Shown piece by piece: positions 35,501 through 46,555 of a stretch of DNA of 64,000 nt; the first letter of the stretch is position 1, and every line of letters starts with the position of its first letter. The notes beneath the pieces are model-generated. The model was not told the DNA's origin. It did no database searches and saw nothing but the letters and a program-made list of their open reading frames with translations. A program made the position numbers and the translations under genes. Source of the stretch: Petrosia ficiformis. Lineage: Eukaryota; Porifera; Demospongiae; Haplosclerida; Petrosiidae. The DNA lies in NCBI GenBank assembly GCA_947044365.1, contig OX345642.1:3781598-3845597 (forward strand), read 5' to 3'.

Positions 35501-38500
35501 TCTTTATTTTTACTGCACTCCTCAAGGATGGAAATACAGACGTGCTACTAAAATTGTCCACGAACAAGCTGAAAGAATTATAAATGAAAGGAGACAAAGC
35601 CTTGGACTAAATGTAAATATCAATATTCAATGCAGTATTTTAAACTTAACTATTCTTTTTTTTGTAGGATAATACAGTGAAACGTCGACAGTCTGAGATT
35701 TTTAGTATGGCAAAAGCAGCTCACAAGTACTTGGACTTTCTGGATGTATTGCTCACTGCCAAGGTGTGTCTTTGTGTATGTATTTCTGTGTTCTCTAGAT
35801 AGACTGTTTTGAAGAGTACAGCTCTACACCCTTCTGTACTTGTGTGCCCTTGTTACTCTGCTACTAATGTAAAGTGATATAGTACTTACTCTTGTGACAC
35901 ACTGATGCTATTTGAAGAGGTGTGATTGTGGGCAGAGTTGAGAGCGGCATGGCATCTATTAATTTTGTACTTTTGCCTTTTAATTGTCTGGAGAGAACAC
36001 TGGTATATTTACATGGTTTCACACAGAGGGTGGAGTTCCCCCTTCTGGCTATTGAAGCTACATGTAGTAAATACCAGATTTAATCTCAGGATGTTTCATT
36101 TCAAAACGTTCCTGGAAGAGCATACCCCAGATCATCGATCCCCTCCCACATGGTCTTTTTTTTCCAATCCACAATAGCTCCTACATATGTTTCCCTCGTT
36201 TGTGCTAAAATATTGAGCCAACTGCCAGACATTTTGTACAGTTCAGTTTTAATTTGTCATTTTTTGTCCATTTAGCACCTGCTATGTTTAGGATATTAGG
36301 AACTCAACTAAATAAAATCTTTGTAATATACCTCACAGCATCACTGTGTACAAACAATGTATGATTGTGTATTTTCAGCACTGAAGTAGCACCATAGTCA
36401 TGTAACAGTTTGTAATTGGTATAATTCAAAATCAGTATAAATGAAACCAGATATCACAAGTACCACACTGGATTAACTCATCCAGCAAGTCAGAGTGGCT
36501 TATTTGAAGATTAGTTTCTTGTGAGTTGGAATGGATGCTAAGGTTTTTTTTATTTGTGGCGGCAATTAGGAAGAGCTGATGTGTGTGAGAAAAAAGGAGA
36601 GATAATTAATAGAAGGTGAAAAGAGAAGAGAGAGACAGGGAGTACTAAATGTGTGTAAAATTTGGAGATCTTTTACATGGTTATGCAGGATGAAGAAGGA
36701 TGTGGGCTAACTGATTTAGAGATCAGAAATGAAGTGGACACCTTTATGTTTGAAGGACATGATACAACAGCCAATGGTGAGACTAGTATTAATTTTATTG
36801 AATAATCATATTACAATGCATGTATATTTTTTCAGCTATTACATGGACTTTATATCTACTTGCTAAACATCCTGAACATCAAGAGAAATGTAGAGAAGAA
36901 GTGAGAAATATTCTCAGGGGAAGAGATCATTTGGAATAGTATGTTTTAGATTCCTAGTATGGATTTGATACATTATAATAGAATGGCCCGTAGTTTATGA
37001 ATTCAATTGTAATTATGTATATTTGTATGGTATCTAATTAAGTCACCATATATACACGTACACAAGGCAACATTCAGGCTAGTTTGAATACTGAAGTTTA
37101 GTAATACAATGAAAATCAGAGTGGTAATCGGTATTGGCCATTGTTTCAACTAATGGTATCACTTGTTTCTGAAAGCTGTAACTGATATTGTAATAAGTGT
37201 AGTGATTATAACATTGTTAATTGATTAGTGAAAAAATGCTCATTTTTACCAAAAGGATCAGAAACCAAAAGGTAGATATAATATCAAGTCAGTATCAGTG
37301 ATTGGTAGATATCATATAACGTACGTACAAACCACTAATTAAGGGGGTGTGTGTGCTTGCATTAATTTTGAGTGTGGGCCTTACACAAAGGTGATGCTTG
37401 TTTACTCAATGATAGCCAAACTTTATATTTTTATTAAAGTAAACCTATTATAAATGAAGAGAGACAACATACATGATCAATTAAAGCAGTTGGTTCCATT
37501 AACCCACTATATACATGTACAATGCCTAGTGTAAAGTTAGCCTGTTCTTACAGGCGTATGAGATGTTTGATTCGGACCCTGCCAGCTGGTCTGCCTTAGT
37601 AGCTCGGTTGGTAGAGCATCTGTCTGGAGTACAGCAGGCTTGGGGCCGATTACGATTGTAATCGATTACACTTTTTGTGTAATCGTAATCATAATCGTAA
37701 TCACACCTTCAAAATTTTATGTAATCGTAATCATAATCATGCTTTGTAATCATATGTAATCGTCTGTAATCATTGAAGATTATTGATAATTTCACAAGCA
37801 ATCTTTAGACCTGAAAGGTGCCTTCTCCGTGATGAACTTTTTGAAAAATTGATGTTCATTAGATGTAATAGTTATTGTTCATAAATCATAAGATATAATA
37901 GTTAAAATCTAATAGTTATTGTTCATTTCCTGTTTCCAAGAAAAAAAATGTATGTAATTGTAATCATAATCGTAATCATGGTTTTGTAATCGTAATCGTA
38001 ATCAGCTTTTTTGACCGTAATTGTAATCGTAATCAGTCTCAGTAATCATGGTGTAATCGTAATCGTAATCATGTCTTTGTAATCGGCCCCAACCCTGGAG
38101 TACAGAGTGTCGAATCCCACCTGAGGCAACTCTCATTTTCATTTTTCTATTGCCTCAGGTGTCATTCTTTCTTTCTTTCTTTCTACATCTCTGATAACAT
38201 CATGTGTAGTTACATGTATGCTACCAAGCTCTGCCTTTATAAGATAGTGTTGACATTTTATCTCATGAATTTTTATTTTGTTGTTGTGTGTGTTGACATG
38301 CGGTCTATAAATTATTATTCAAAACATCTCCCTTTCTCATCCATGGTCACTTATGTACATCTCAAATGTAATTCGATGAAATGTTTTTGATAAACATATA
38401 TGGCGCCAAAGAGCTTCTTATTTGACACTGCACAGTTCTCTCTTTGGGCCAGTGGCACAGTTAATTATAATTATATTGTCACTAACAGCATCAACTCTTT

Positions 38501-41400
38501 GTTAGTTGGCTCATGATGTATTCCCAATGGCACACACACTAACCATTGTTGAGCCAATTTAGCCCATGTTTCAAAACGTATCAAACACTCTGGGTAATGA
38601 ACCTTTGATTGCCACAGTTTTGATGTTATGTTAATTGTCTCCATCATTTATTAATCTAGTGATGATTTAGCAAATCTGAAATACACTCAAATGTGTATTA
38701 AAGAATCCATGAGAATCTATCCACCTGTATTTCGAGTGTTTAGAAAACTACATGAAGACACTGTATTGGATGGTCATTCTTTACCAAAAGGTTTGAGTGA
38801 TCATTAATATCTTACAATAATTATTATTATAATTGCGATAATTTGTAGGTACACTTGTTAATATTGGGATTATTGATATTCATCGTAATCCTTCAGTTTG
38901 GGATAAACCTATGGTAAGAATCTGTTAATCCATTCATAAATTATAGTTATATGTATGGAAGATACATACATATAGTTACACACACAAACATACTGATACA
39001 AACACAACATACACACACACACAAACATCCAATATATAACCATGAGTAACATAATACTAATTATTATGATTATAACATTGTACATTGTGTAGACACTGTA
39101 TTATACAACCTGTTTTTGTCCTAATAGGAGTTCAATCCACTTCGTTTCCATCCTGATAATGATGATAATCGTTCTCCCTTTTCTTACATACCATTCTCTG
39201 CTGGTCCAAGGTAAGATATGATTTACTTTCTTCCTAATCTATAACAAATATTTTTAATGATTGACTTATACACATTGCTGCATTCAGAAAAAAATGCCAA
39301 GGGAGGCAAAACAAGTATTTGCTGAAAAAAAGGGGGGGGCAAAGCCACCATTCTTGTGTGTAGGCACATGGCCAACTAGGGAGGTGTGGGTCATGCTTTT
39401 CCAAGAAAAAAAGTTTGATTTTAGACTCTCTGAGATTACTTCTGATGGATTTCCAGACAAATATTTGACTACAAACGTTATTTGCTGAGCAGGTGTGATA
39501 TTGTAAGGAAGGGCAAAAATTTATAGTAAGGGGGAGCAATTACCCCCTCCCCCCTAAATGCAACCCTACCATTATTTTTAGCAGAAGCGCATAATGACAT
39601 TGACCAGAAAGCGCAAGATTAGGAGCGGCAAACGACCACGCATTTAATTAAATTGGTCAAATTATCTGTCTGACCATCTGTTACTACTTTTAGAACCTGC
39701 GTGTATACGCCTTCGTTAAATATGGCTTCTAGAAAACGAATAGCTACTATATACTACATTGACTAAGCTTCCTGTAAAATAGAGAAAAAAATTCAGCGAT
39801 ATTCTGGCTCGTGTAGACTGTGAAGATGTTCCTAGTGAAGCCATTAACAAAGTAGTAGGAAGCATTCACTGCAATCACTTATGACAGAAGGCAATCATGT
39901 CAAACACTCTTGAATAAGACTAAACAGTTATTTTTTTGGCTTCCCCAAAGCATGCTCTCACTTTCCTGATAGTAGGTGACTCCATTTCTACCTCCAGACG
40001 TGTTTGTTTTATAGCAAACCTTAGAGATCGTTGAGGTGTAGATGGCATATTTAACGAAGGTGTATGCACTTTGGTTCAAAAAATAGTAACAGACGGTCAG
40101 ACACTACAGGTAGTTTGACCAATTTAATTAAATGCGTGGTTGTTTGCCGCTCCTGCTCTTACGCTTTCTGGTCAACATCATTATGGGCTCCTGTTTTTAG
40201 CATTAGTATAATCACATACTATACCTAAAAGTCATTTTCATGATTATAGTGAGTTAGTGACCAAACATACTGTTATATATAATAATATTGTCATAAATAT
40301 TTTTTATAGGAACTGCATTGGACAAAACTTTGCCTTGAATGAAGAAAGAGTGGTGATCTCATCAATATTGAACAGGTAAATTGTGACCATGAATCAGACA
40401 TTGGATTAAATACTTACCTTTAAACTCTCCCTATTAATTTTGGCCTTTGTGTGCTTAGGTATCTAGGTGGAGCAATGGTTTCTATTCCCCTTCCCTTTTA
40501 TAACAAAAAATCCTGCATTAACAAATCATGTCTTGTAGCTGAATAACAATAGAGAGAGTGAGAGAGCTTGGTTGTCATACTCATTACTTGAACAAACACC
40601 ACAAATAATATGACTTACTTAACTACATATATAATACATATTTAATTATATTTGGTGCCTGCAACACCAAGATAGTACCAATTTTTTCAAAAAGGGCCAC
40701 TTTCCCATCAAAATAATTTGATCAAATACCTTCAATTACTCGCCATTCTATCAATAATCTATACAGCATGTCAATGAAATTTGATATACAGGAAGAGCTA
40801 TTATTAACATTCTAAGGTACCAACTTTCATTGACTATCTGTACAAAATAGCAGAATGGGGAGCAATTAAATGCAAATGTTTGGTCAAAGTTACTTTGTGA
40901 GAAAGTATCCCTTTTTGAAAATAGGTCACATTATATAATATTTGACCTCATGGAAAGCAATCATAGGGCCATAAAAATGACAAGTAGGCAGTGTAGCTGT
41001 CAGGGTTTCTGTGAACAGTTTAATAAGCACATATAATGAAGCAGCAATTATGAGATCTGGGGGCATTCTCACCTAGAAAATGTTTGAATTTTAAGATTGA
41101 TCAATACTAACTTTTCAAAAATCTGAATGGGGTAACAGTTCCCTCTTCCTTTCTGTATGAAACTCTGAACCGTACTTAGTTTTTATATGTTTTAACAAGA
41201 GCCTCCCAAACTATTGATATACATGTAGTATGTATAGTCACTTAGTCAGTCAGTCATGTATGAAATTCAATCCATGGATTATTTGTTTTAGATTTTCTCT
41301 AAGTCTTGTGAACAACGATGATGAAGTAAAAGCAAACATGATTGTATTACTGAGGCCTAATGACGATGTTAAATTGCATATAAAACTTCTAGAGAGTTAA
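29597..41400 (+). CDS. Cytochrome P450, CYP4-type
   Basis: Fifteen exons join in phase to 511 aa (CYP4 proteins are about 500-525): 29597-29749, 31180-31321, 31377-31421, 32140-32267, 33443-33567, 34464-34526, 35474-35612, 35668-35763, 36689-36776, 36836-36938, 38660-38790, 38849-38913, 39128-39210, 40310-40375, 41292-41400. The N-terminus is a membrane anchor ([16 protein letters not shown]) followed by a proline hinge. [20 protein letters not shown] is the CYP4 helix C region with the heme-contacting WxxxR. The I-helix motif is FEGHDTT (usually AGHDTT), the K-helix is KESMR, then FNPLRF, and the heme loop FSAGPRNCIG holds the axial cysteine. CYP4 enzymes hydroxylate fatty acids or eicosanoids at the endoplasmic reticulum with a P450 reductase. 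The exon 2 acceptor could also be 13 bases further on, but only the chosen one keeps phase. Introns hold many transposons. Confidence 0.93.
30188..30404 (-). pseudogene. RecQ-like helicase fragment
   Basis: On the minus strand, residues 8-72 of the open frame resemble the start of RecQ/SF2 helicases: [11 protein letters not shown], a Walker A region reading [11 protein letters not shown] and motif Ia-like [13 protein letters not shown]. The Walker A glycine before lysine is changed to glutamate, and the frame ends after motif Ia. It lies antisense in intron 1 of the P450 gene. It is probably a dead piece of a larger gene or of a transposon-carried helicase. Confidence 0.7.
30538..30881 (-). 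mobile_element. R1 non-autonomous transposon, minus-strand copy
   Basis: It begins ATGGCCCGTAGGG and ends ATCATAGGGATACTTTTTCTCC...TATATCTTG, the reverse of the 9255 copy, shortened to about 345 bp. It is in P450 intron 1. Confidence 0.7.
31673..32085 (-). mobile_element. R1 transposon, diverged minus-strand copy
   Basis: It shows AGGCCAATTAATGGACATG, AGTAGAAACTGGAACTAATAGC, GTCAGCCATGACTGGG and finally TTTTTCTCCATATATCTTG in R1 order, with unrelated sequence inserted around 31925-32050. Confidence 0.55.
32255..32410 (+). repeat. Triplicated exon-4 splice donor segment
   Basis: GACATCCTACTGGTATGTG, the end of P450 exon 4 plus its donor, recurs with its last exon base at 32267, 32300 and 32408. 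AATTTCCATAT segments nearby are also duplicated. Confidence 0.85.
33579..33846. mobile_element. MITE with 48-bp TIRs and an internal 30-bp tandem array
   Basis: Arms 33579-33626 and 33799-33846 are inverted copies with about three mismatches. Between them, ATTGGCTGTTCCCCAAGGAG plus TGTAGTGAGT (30 bp) repeats about four to five times, with one inverted piece near the left arm. The element starts only 12 bases after the end of P450 exon 5. Confidence 0.85.
34826..35002 (-). mobile_element. tRNA-like sequence bounded by inverted repeats
   Basis: Outer arms GAAGAGAGAGACACACATA and TATGTGTGTCTCTCTCTT are inverted. On the minus strand the interior carries a good A box (TAGCTCAGATGATAGAGC, 34898-34915) and B box (GGGTTCAATCTC, 34871-34882) at tRNA-like spacing. 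The region between the boxes is too short for an intact anticodon arm. It looks like a tRNA-derived SINE or terminal-repeat element in P450 intron 6. Confidence 0.6.
35255..35300. repeat. (CATA)n simple repeat
   Basis: Tetranucleotide CATA run grading into CACACATACA in P450 intron 6. Confidence 0.85.
37593..38128 (+). pseudogene. tRNA-like gene split by a MITE
   Basis: Without the insertion, 37593-37634 plus 38106-38128 make a 65-base tRNA-like sequence: acceptor arm GCCTTAG/CTGAGGC (one G-U pair), D arm GCTC..GAGC with a standard A box, an anticodon arm TCTGT/ACAGA around loop CTGGAGT (anticodon GGA), and a B-box-like GTCGAATCCC. The variable region and 5' side of the T stem lack about seven or eight bases, so it was probably already a pseudogene or tRNA-derived SINE. 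Confidence 0.6.
37635..38097. mobile_element. hAT-type MITE with GGGGCCGATTAC ends
   Basis: 463 bp, starting CAGGCTTGGGGCCGATTAC and ending GTAATCGGCCCCAACCCTG. It is flanked by an exact 8-bp duplication, GAGTACAG, at 37627-37634 and 38098-38105. The interior is dense in GTAATCGTAATCATAATC repeats. It is inserted in the anticodon arm of the tRNA-like sequence. Confidence 0.9.
38165..38188. repeat. (TTCT)n microsatellite
   Basis: Short TTCT run after the tRNA-like sequence. Confidence 0.85.
38393..38592. mobile_element. MITE, TTTTTGATAAG family, second copy
   Basis: It shares CCAAAGAGCTTCTTATTTG, CACTGCACAGTTC and the CACACACTAACCATT stretch with 22633-22855 in the same order. It is in P450 intron 10. 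Confidence 0.75.
39582..40193. mobile_element. Foldback transposon with about 145-bp TIRs
   Basis: Arms 39582-39727 and 40048-40193 are inverted copies, starting CAGAAGCGCATAATGA and CAGGAGCCCATAATGA. Both sides carry TTTTTAG (39575-39581, 40194-40200), a 7-bp target duplication. The 320-bp interior has no recognisable gene. It lies in P450 intron 13. Confidence 0.85.
40950..40985 (+). repeat. R1 transposon end fragment
   Basis: GGAAAGCAATCATAGG followed by GCCATAAA is the right end of R1 with an internal deletion. Confidence 0.45.
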
Positions 41401-42377
41401 AATAGTATATTTGATGTTTCAGATTTTATATTTTTAATAGGATATTATGATTTTAATCTAGAATGTATGTCACAAACTAAAGGATATTGGAATAATAATA
41501 CAAAATTTAGTATTAGTTTCAGAATCAGCAACACCCAAATATTAGTAGGTGTTGAATTAAAGTTTCGGTATTTGCAAGTAAAAGATTTCTGTAATAGTAA
41601 CAGTAATAGTAACAGTATGTGCTTTGTATAATTATAGTTATAATAATAAAATCCTGTGTTTGCCATATGCAAGCATATGCATACACAATGTAGGCTGCTG
41701 GTTGGACTATTGTACAGGAAGAACATATAATATCGATATTTAAATTTTGATGTTTAACCTGATGTAAAGCCAGGATAATGTGCTATAACTATTACGACAA
41801 CCTTTGTGATGATATTGTGATTTTTATATCTCTTCCTTTTGTACAAGACTACATGATGTTTACAGCATAGATCTATGTAGCTAGCACCCTTTGAACTAAG
41901 CTTGTACATTACAATTGGTGAGTTGTACATGTGGTTTAGAATGATGGGACAGTGTACTAACTGGACCACTCGAATCGTACCTATAATTACGCTGCACTGG
42001 GCTACACTCGTAAATTAATTTTCAAGGGGCGTAGTGCATAATAAATACCTCTTTAAAACTCTCCCGTTTTATAAAACTAGAGTTTTTAACTTCCTTTCTG
42101 GAAAGAAGAGTTGTTCAGAAGGTATAAAATTTATGCTTTGCTACCACCAGGAAGATAGCAAGGCGAGTGCTTGAATGTTTAGTAGTCCAAAGGTATGGCG
42201 GGGGATTATTGTCAAAATTATCAATGGTATACTGTTTGTCATGAGGTAGTGGTACTCTGTCATGAGGTGGTACTACTCATCTTCAAAGGTTTTAAAGATG
42301 CTTTGAATATTTATTTCATTTTGGTCAATCCATATCTTTTATGGAATTGAATTGTGTACAAGATATCATTGAAATGA
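41401..42377. other. Intergenic spacer, P450 to sulfotransferase fragment
   Basis: It holds the P450 3' end with a possible AATAAA at 41645. No other gene is recognised. Confidence 0.6.
41645..41650 (+). promoter_or_regulatory. Possible polyadenylation signal of the P450 gene
   Basis: AATAAA 245 bases after the stop codon, the first good match downstream on this strand. Confidence 0.4.
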
Positions 42378-42997
42378 TTAAACGTGTTTCTCCTGATGTA
42401 AAATTGATGTTGATATTACAAAATCCATTAACCAGGTCTATATCTGATTATTTTTTCGAGCTGCGACATGGAAGACAAAAGGCTACATTCAATAAAAAAT
42501 TTTTTCCCAAAGGAAAAAAAGGAGAAATCAACACTAGATATAGTGAGACACGTGTTAGCATGTATGATATTCATTATAGTGAATGGTTAAAGTGGTTTCC
42601 AAAAGAACAAATACTGATTGTAAATGGTGACAATTTGAAAACTAATCCAATGAAAGAACTTACTAATATTGAAAACTTCCTGAACATTCCACATTATTTT
42701 AAAAATGATATGTTTCAATTATCTGGTACAAAATACTATTGGAAAGATCCAGACTCTAAACAACACTATGTTGGAGTTCAACATGAACTTCCAGATGTAC
42801 CTCAAAATACATCATACAAACTAGCTATGTTTCTTCAGCCTCATGCAAGCATTTGTCAAATGGGTTCAGTTAATTATACATGGTGTACAGATGTACTTGC
42901 TGATGGACTGCCATGGAATAGCACCTCTAAAATTTCTGACAGACTGACATTGAATAGTACTGCTAAAATTTCTGATAGACTGACACTGAATCAGTAA
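42378..42997 (+). pseudogene. Sulfotransferase 3' fragment (inverted partial duplicate)
   Basis: An open frame of about 206 codons matches residues about 140-345 of the intact gene at 45933-46970, including the 3'-PAPS-binding stretch NPLTRSISDYFF and the C-terminal Cys pair region YTWCTDVLAD. The start codon available (42341) lies in unrelated sequence, and the N-terminal half with the 5'-phosphosulfate loop is missing, so it cannot encode an active enzyme. The lack of stops implies a recent duplication. Homology to the minus-strand copy runs on to 43426. Confidence 0.85.
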
Positions 42998-43426
42998 TAC
43001 TACCTGTATAGGTGTATGCTTATATCGGCTACAGTGAACTCATAGACTATCAAATTCTTACTATAGGTAATATACATGCATGCAAGTATGCCATTAATGT
43101 GTAAAATCAAATTTAGTTGTATCACAACATAATTGACTGCAGACACAACACTGTTTTTTGGGTAATAATTAGCTAAAATTCAATTGTTAAAATAACCATT
43201 TCATTGGCCAATGATGTACACTATAATGAACTGATTGAATTAGGTTTTTGCAGCTTTCCAAAACCTTTTGATGGCCAGATGCAATTACATAATACTTTAG
43301 TATATTAAATTCCTGGAATGAAGGTCACACAAAAATTATAGTGCTTCAACTAATCAATAACAATTTATATAAATCCTTACAACTGTACTAACCAATTAAA
43401 GGCACTGTGTACACACAGCTGACATA
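42378..43426 (+). repeat. Inverted repeat, left arm (about 1.05 kb)
   Basis: Near-identical to the reverse complement of 45504-46555, including 3' untranslated sequence such as ACTAACCAATTAAAGGCACTG and GTACACACAGCTGACATA. The spacer is 2,077 bp. Confidence 0.9.
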
Positions 43427-43600
43427 TCCCCTAGGGGTTATCAGATATCACTTATAAAGATACAGATTGGAACCAGATTGTATGCAGCAAGATCAGAAGC
43501 TTGCAAGACTAGAAACTGATGGAGTTTCATCTACCCCTCCCCCTAGTACAACCTTGATATATGTTAACTTTCTTAAACTGCTAAGTTTAACTGTTTAAAC
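43427..43600 (+). repeat. Direct repeat within the spacer (partner 44676-44886)
   Basis: About 170 bases starting TATCCCCTAGGGGTTATCAG recur at 44676, including GCAGCAAGATCAGAAGCTTG and CTACCCCTCCCCCTAG. Confidence 0.85.
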
Positions 43601-44240
43601 AGCAGCTACCAGCGAACAAGAAATATACAATATCACCAAAGGATACATTCCGAACAACACAAAGAGGAGCACATCTTGGTCAGTTAAAGTGTTTAATGAA
43701 TGGAGATGTGCACGATAATAAATGCTCTGAGAATTTGTTTCAGTAACTGAAGAGGATCGGACTGCAGCTATGAGAAGCTATAGAAATGACATGGAGGGGG
43801 TGGGCGGTGTCATGTGTCATAATATTTTAACCTAACAACAAGAGACCCTATGGTTCAGCAAATTTGTGCTCCTAGACCTTAGGTCATACGTTACAAGGGC
43901 CCCTAGAGTGGTCATATGTTGCAAGGGCTCAATTGAATGATCAAATAATATTCAGGTACAGTCAGGAATGTTACGTGATCTCACCCATAGCTTCTTAGCT
44001 GCAGTGGTTCTGCTCCGTTCTTTAAACTTGATCCACCAAAGATCTAATTTACCGGTTACCTCAATTTATTAATGAAGTTAGAAAAATCGATGGGAATCCA
44101 TACCCGTCATGAAGCATCCTGGCTGGGCTACAGCGACACATGTTGGACTTTAACTATTGCTCTCCTAAGTTTCTCGATTGTCAAAACCATGCATGGCAGA
44201 CATCATCAACATCAATTTACTCACTGTAGTGCATTGGCAA
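43600..44240 (+). pseudogene. Remains of a Crypton-type recombinase / DUF3504-like protein gene
   Basis: Two frames carry family-like blocks in the right order. At 43606-43725 the translation has KGYIPNNTKRSTSWSVKVF followed by NEWRCAR, like the N-terminal SAM-like part of Crypton-derived proteins (ZMYM2/QRICH1/KCTD1 group). At about 44044-44220 it has YRLPQFINEVRKIDGNPYPS, a stop codon, then SILAGLQRHMLDF, like the core-binding region. The catalytic Arg-His-Arg-Tyr domain is not seen. Stops and a frame change mark it as dead. Confidence 0.55.
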
Positions 44241-44397
44241 TTACTCCTAAGTCAGTCAAGTGTTCCTCAGTCATTGTAGACCTCATGTATGTCTTAATTC
44301 TTCGGAGTAAAGAAAAGCTTCAGCACTTGTGATGGGTAATGTACAAGCTATTAAGTGCCCCACCTCCTAAAAGGAAACTTAAAATGAAATCAGAGAC

Positions 44398-44477
44398 AAA
44401 CCACTTCCATATAACCCTACATAAGTACACCTCTTTGGTGTAAGTACTTATGTAGGGTTATATGGAAGTGGTTTGTT
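44398..44477. repeat. Long hairpin
   Basis: ACCACTTCCATATAACCCTA and onward pairs exactly with the arm ending in TAGGGTTATATGGAAGTGGT. Pieces of the arm (TAACCCTAC) recur at 45425-45510, so it is part of a local foldback family. Confidence 0.85.
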
Positions 44478-44609
44478 TAATTTTGGGTCCTATGTTAGCT
44501 TCCCAACCTTGTTTGCTTGCTTTTTGGGTTTTGACATCCCTACATCTTCTTCCATTTTTATTGAAAATGTTTTTTATTATTCTTGTAGTATGTAGCTAGG
44601 GATATCAAA

Positions 44610-44675
44610 ACTGAAAAACACCAGGAACAAGATTGGGATTGTACCTTAGCAACAAAATTAAACTAATCACATCCA
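44610..44675 (+). repeat. Direct repeat (partner 45364-45430)
   Basis: GATATCAAA..AAAACACCAGGAA, then ACCTTAGCAACAAAATTA and ACTAA(T/C)CAC, are shared between both places. Confidence 0.7.
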
Positions 44676-44886
44676 CATATCCCCTAGGGGTTATCAGATA
44701 AAGATACAGATTGGAACCAGATTATATGCAGCAAGATCAGAAGCTTGCAAGACTAGAAACTGATTGGAGTTTCATCTACCCCTCCCCCTAGTACAACCTT
44801 GATATATGTTAACTTTCTTAATTTAATGAAACTGCTAATTATGTTAACTTTCTTAATTAAAATGAAACTGCTAAGTTTAACTGTTA
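44676..44886 (+). repeat. Direct repeat, second copy of 43427-43600
   Basis: Same order of blocks as 43427-43600, with a small internal duplication of TTATGTTAACTTTCTTAAT. Confidence 0.85.
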
Positions 44887-45019
44887 ATTAATACTGCTCT
44901 GTCAGTGTCATCTTGGAGCTTCTTAACTTTACTCCTTTTCTCTAAGATATTTCTCCATCTTTTTTAGCCTTTTTTCTTTTCCATTTACAAATTTTTGTAC
45001 GGCATTGAGGGATTCATAC

Positions 45020-45220
45020 CTTTCTTTTAATTAAGTATCTTTTTACTCAAATTGAAGCCTAGTTTACATGACTAAACGTTCTCCATTTGCAAAATTATGG
45101 GGGCGGTTTAATTTCATCTCTAGATTTCTGCTCAGACAAAGATGAAATTCAGTCAGTTTAGTCTCTTGCCTATTTTCAGCGTTTTGGGAATTTTGATTGT
45201 AATCATTACTATTAACCACA
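45020..45220 (+). pseudogene. Sulfotransferase promoter and 5' end remnant
   Basis: This stretch matches the reverse complement of 46890-47055: the upstream AAGTATCTTTTTACTCAAATTG, the TTTGCAAAATTATGGG stretch, and the first 25 or so codons (ATG at 45142, MKFSQFSLLPIFSVLGILIV). Homology stops at about 45220, where an R1 transposon fragment begins. Confidence 0.8.
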
Positions 45221-45260
45221 AAGCAATCATAGGAATATTTTTTTCTCTATATATCTCGTT
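45220..45260 (-). mobile_element. R1 transposon fragment
   Basis: AAGCAATCATAGGAATATTTTTTTCTCTATATATCTCG is the reversed left end of R1. It interrupts the sulfotransferase 5' remnant. Confidence 0.6.
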
Positions 45261-45503
45261 CACTATACACCCTCTACTAACCATCACGATCACTAACTGG
45301 CACGGCATGAGTTTTACTGTACTTTCTGATATAATATATAAACATTTTTAAATAAATTGAATAGGATATCAAACAGTAAAACACCAGGAATATGATGATA
45401 CCTTAGCAACAAAATTATACTAACCACTTCTACGTAACAACCCTACGTAAATATCACGGCTTTGTGTTTTACTTTTACTATAGCTATGTATCTTGTGTAG
45501 GGT

Positions 45504-46555
45504 TATGTCAGCTGTGTGTACACAGTGCCTTTAATTGGTTAGTACAGTTGTAAGGATTTATATAAATTGTTATTGATTAGTTGAAGCACTATAATTTTTG
45601 TGTGACCTTCATTCCAGGAATTTAATATACTAAAGTATTATGTAATTGCATCTGGCCATCAAAAGGTTTTGGAAAGCTGCAAAAACCTAATTCAATCAGT
45701 TCATTATAGTGTACATCATTGGCCAATGAAATGGTTATTTTAACAATTGAATTTTAGCTAATTATTACCCAAAAAACAGTGTTGTGTCTGCAGTCAATTA
45801 TGTTGTGATACAACTAAATTTGATTTTACACATTAATGGCATACTTGCATGCATGTATATTACCTATAGTAAGAATTTGATAGTCTATGAGTTCACTGTA
45901 GTCGATATAAGCATACACCTATACAGGTAGTATTACTGATTCGGTGTCAGTCTATCAGAAATTTTAGTAGTACTATTCAATGTCAGTCTGTCAGAAATTT
46001 TAGAGGTGCTATTCCATGGCAGTCTATCAGCAAGTACATCTGTACACCATGTATAATTAACTGAAGCCATTTGACAAAACTTGCTTGCATGAGGCTGAAG
46101 AAACATAGCTAGTTTGTATGATGTATTTTGAGGTACATCTGGAAGTTCATGTTGAACTCCAACATACTGTTCTTTAGAGTCTGGATCTTTCCAATAGTAT
46201 TTTCTACCAGATAATTGAAACATATCATTTTTAAAATAATGTGGAATGTTCAGGAAGTTTTCAATATTAGTAAGTTCTTTCATTGGATTAATTTTCAAAT
46301 TGTCACCATTTACAATCAGTATTTGTTCTTTTGGAAACCACTTTAACCATTCACTATAATGAATATCATACATGCTAACACGTGTCTCACTACATCTAGT
46401 GTTGATTTCTCCTTTTTTTCCTTTGGGAAAAAATTTTTTATTGAATGTAGCCTTTTGTCTTCCATGTCGCAGCTCGAAAAAATAATCAGATATAGACCTG
46501 GTTAATGGATTTCGTAATATCAACATCAATTTTACATCAGGAGAAACACGTTTAA
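45504..46555 (-). repeat. Inverted repeat, right arm
   Basis: Partner of 42378-43426; it contains the 3' two thirds of the intact sulfotransferase gene and its 3' flank. Confidence 0.9.

Noticed and set aside
39234..39539. Short frames on both strands in P450 intron 13
   Set aside because: No recognisable domain; they lie between well-supported exons 13 and 14.
42341..42997. Functional second sulfotransferase gene
   Set aside because: It lacks the N-terminal anchor and 5'-phosphosulfate loop, and its apparent start lies in unrelated sequence.
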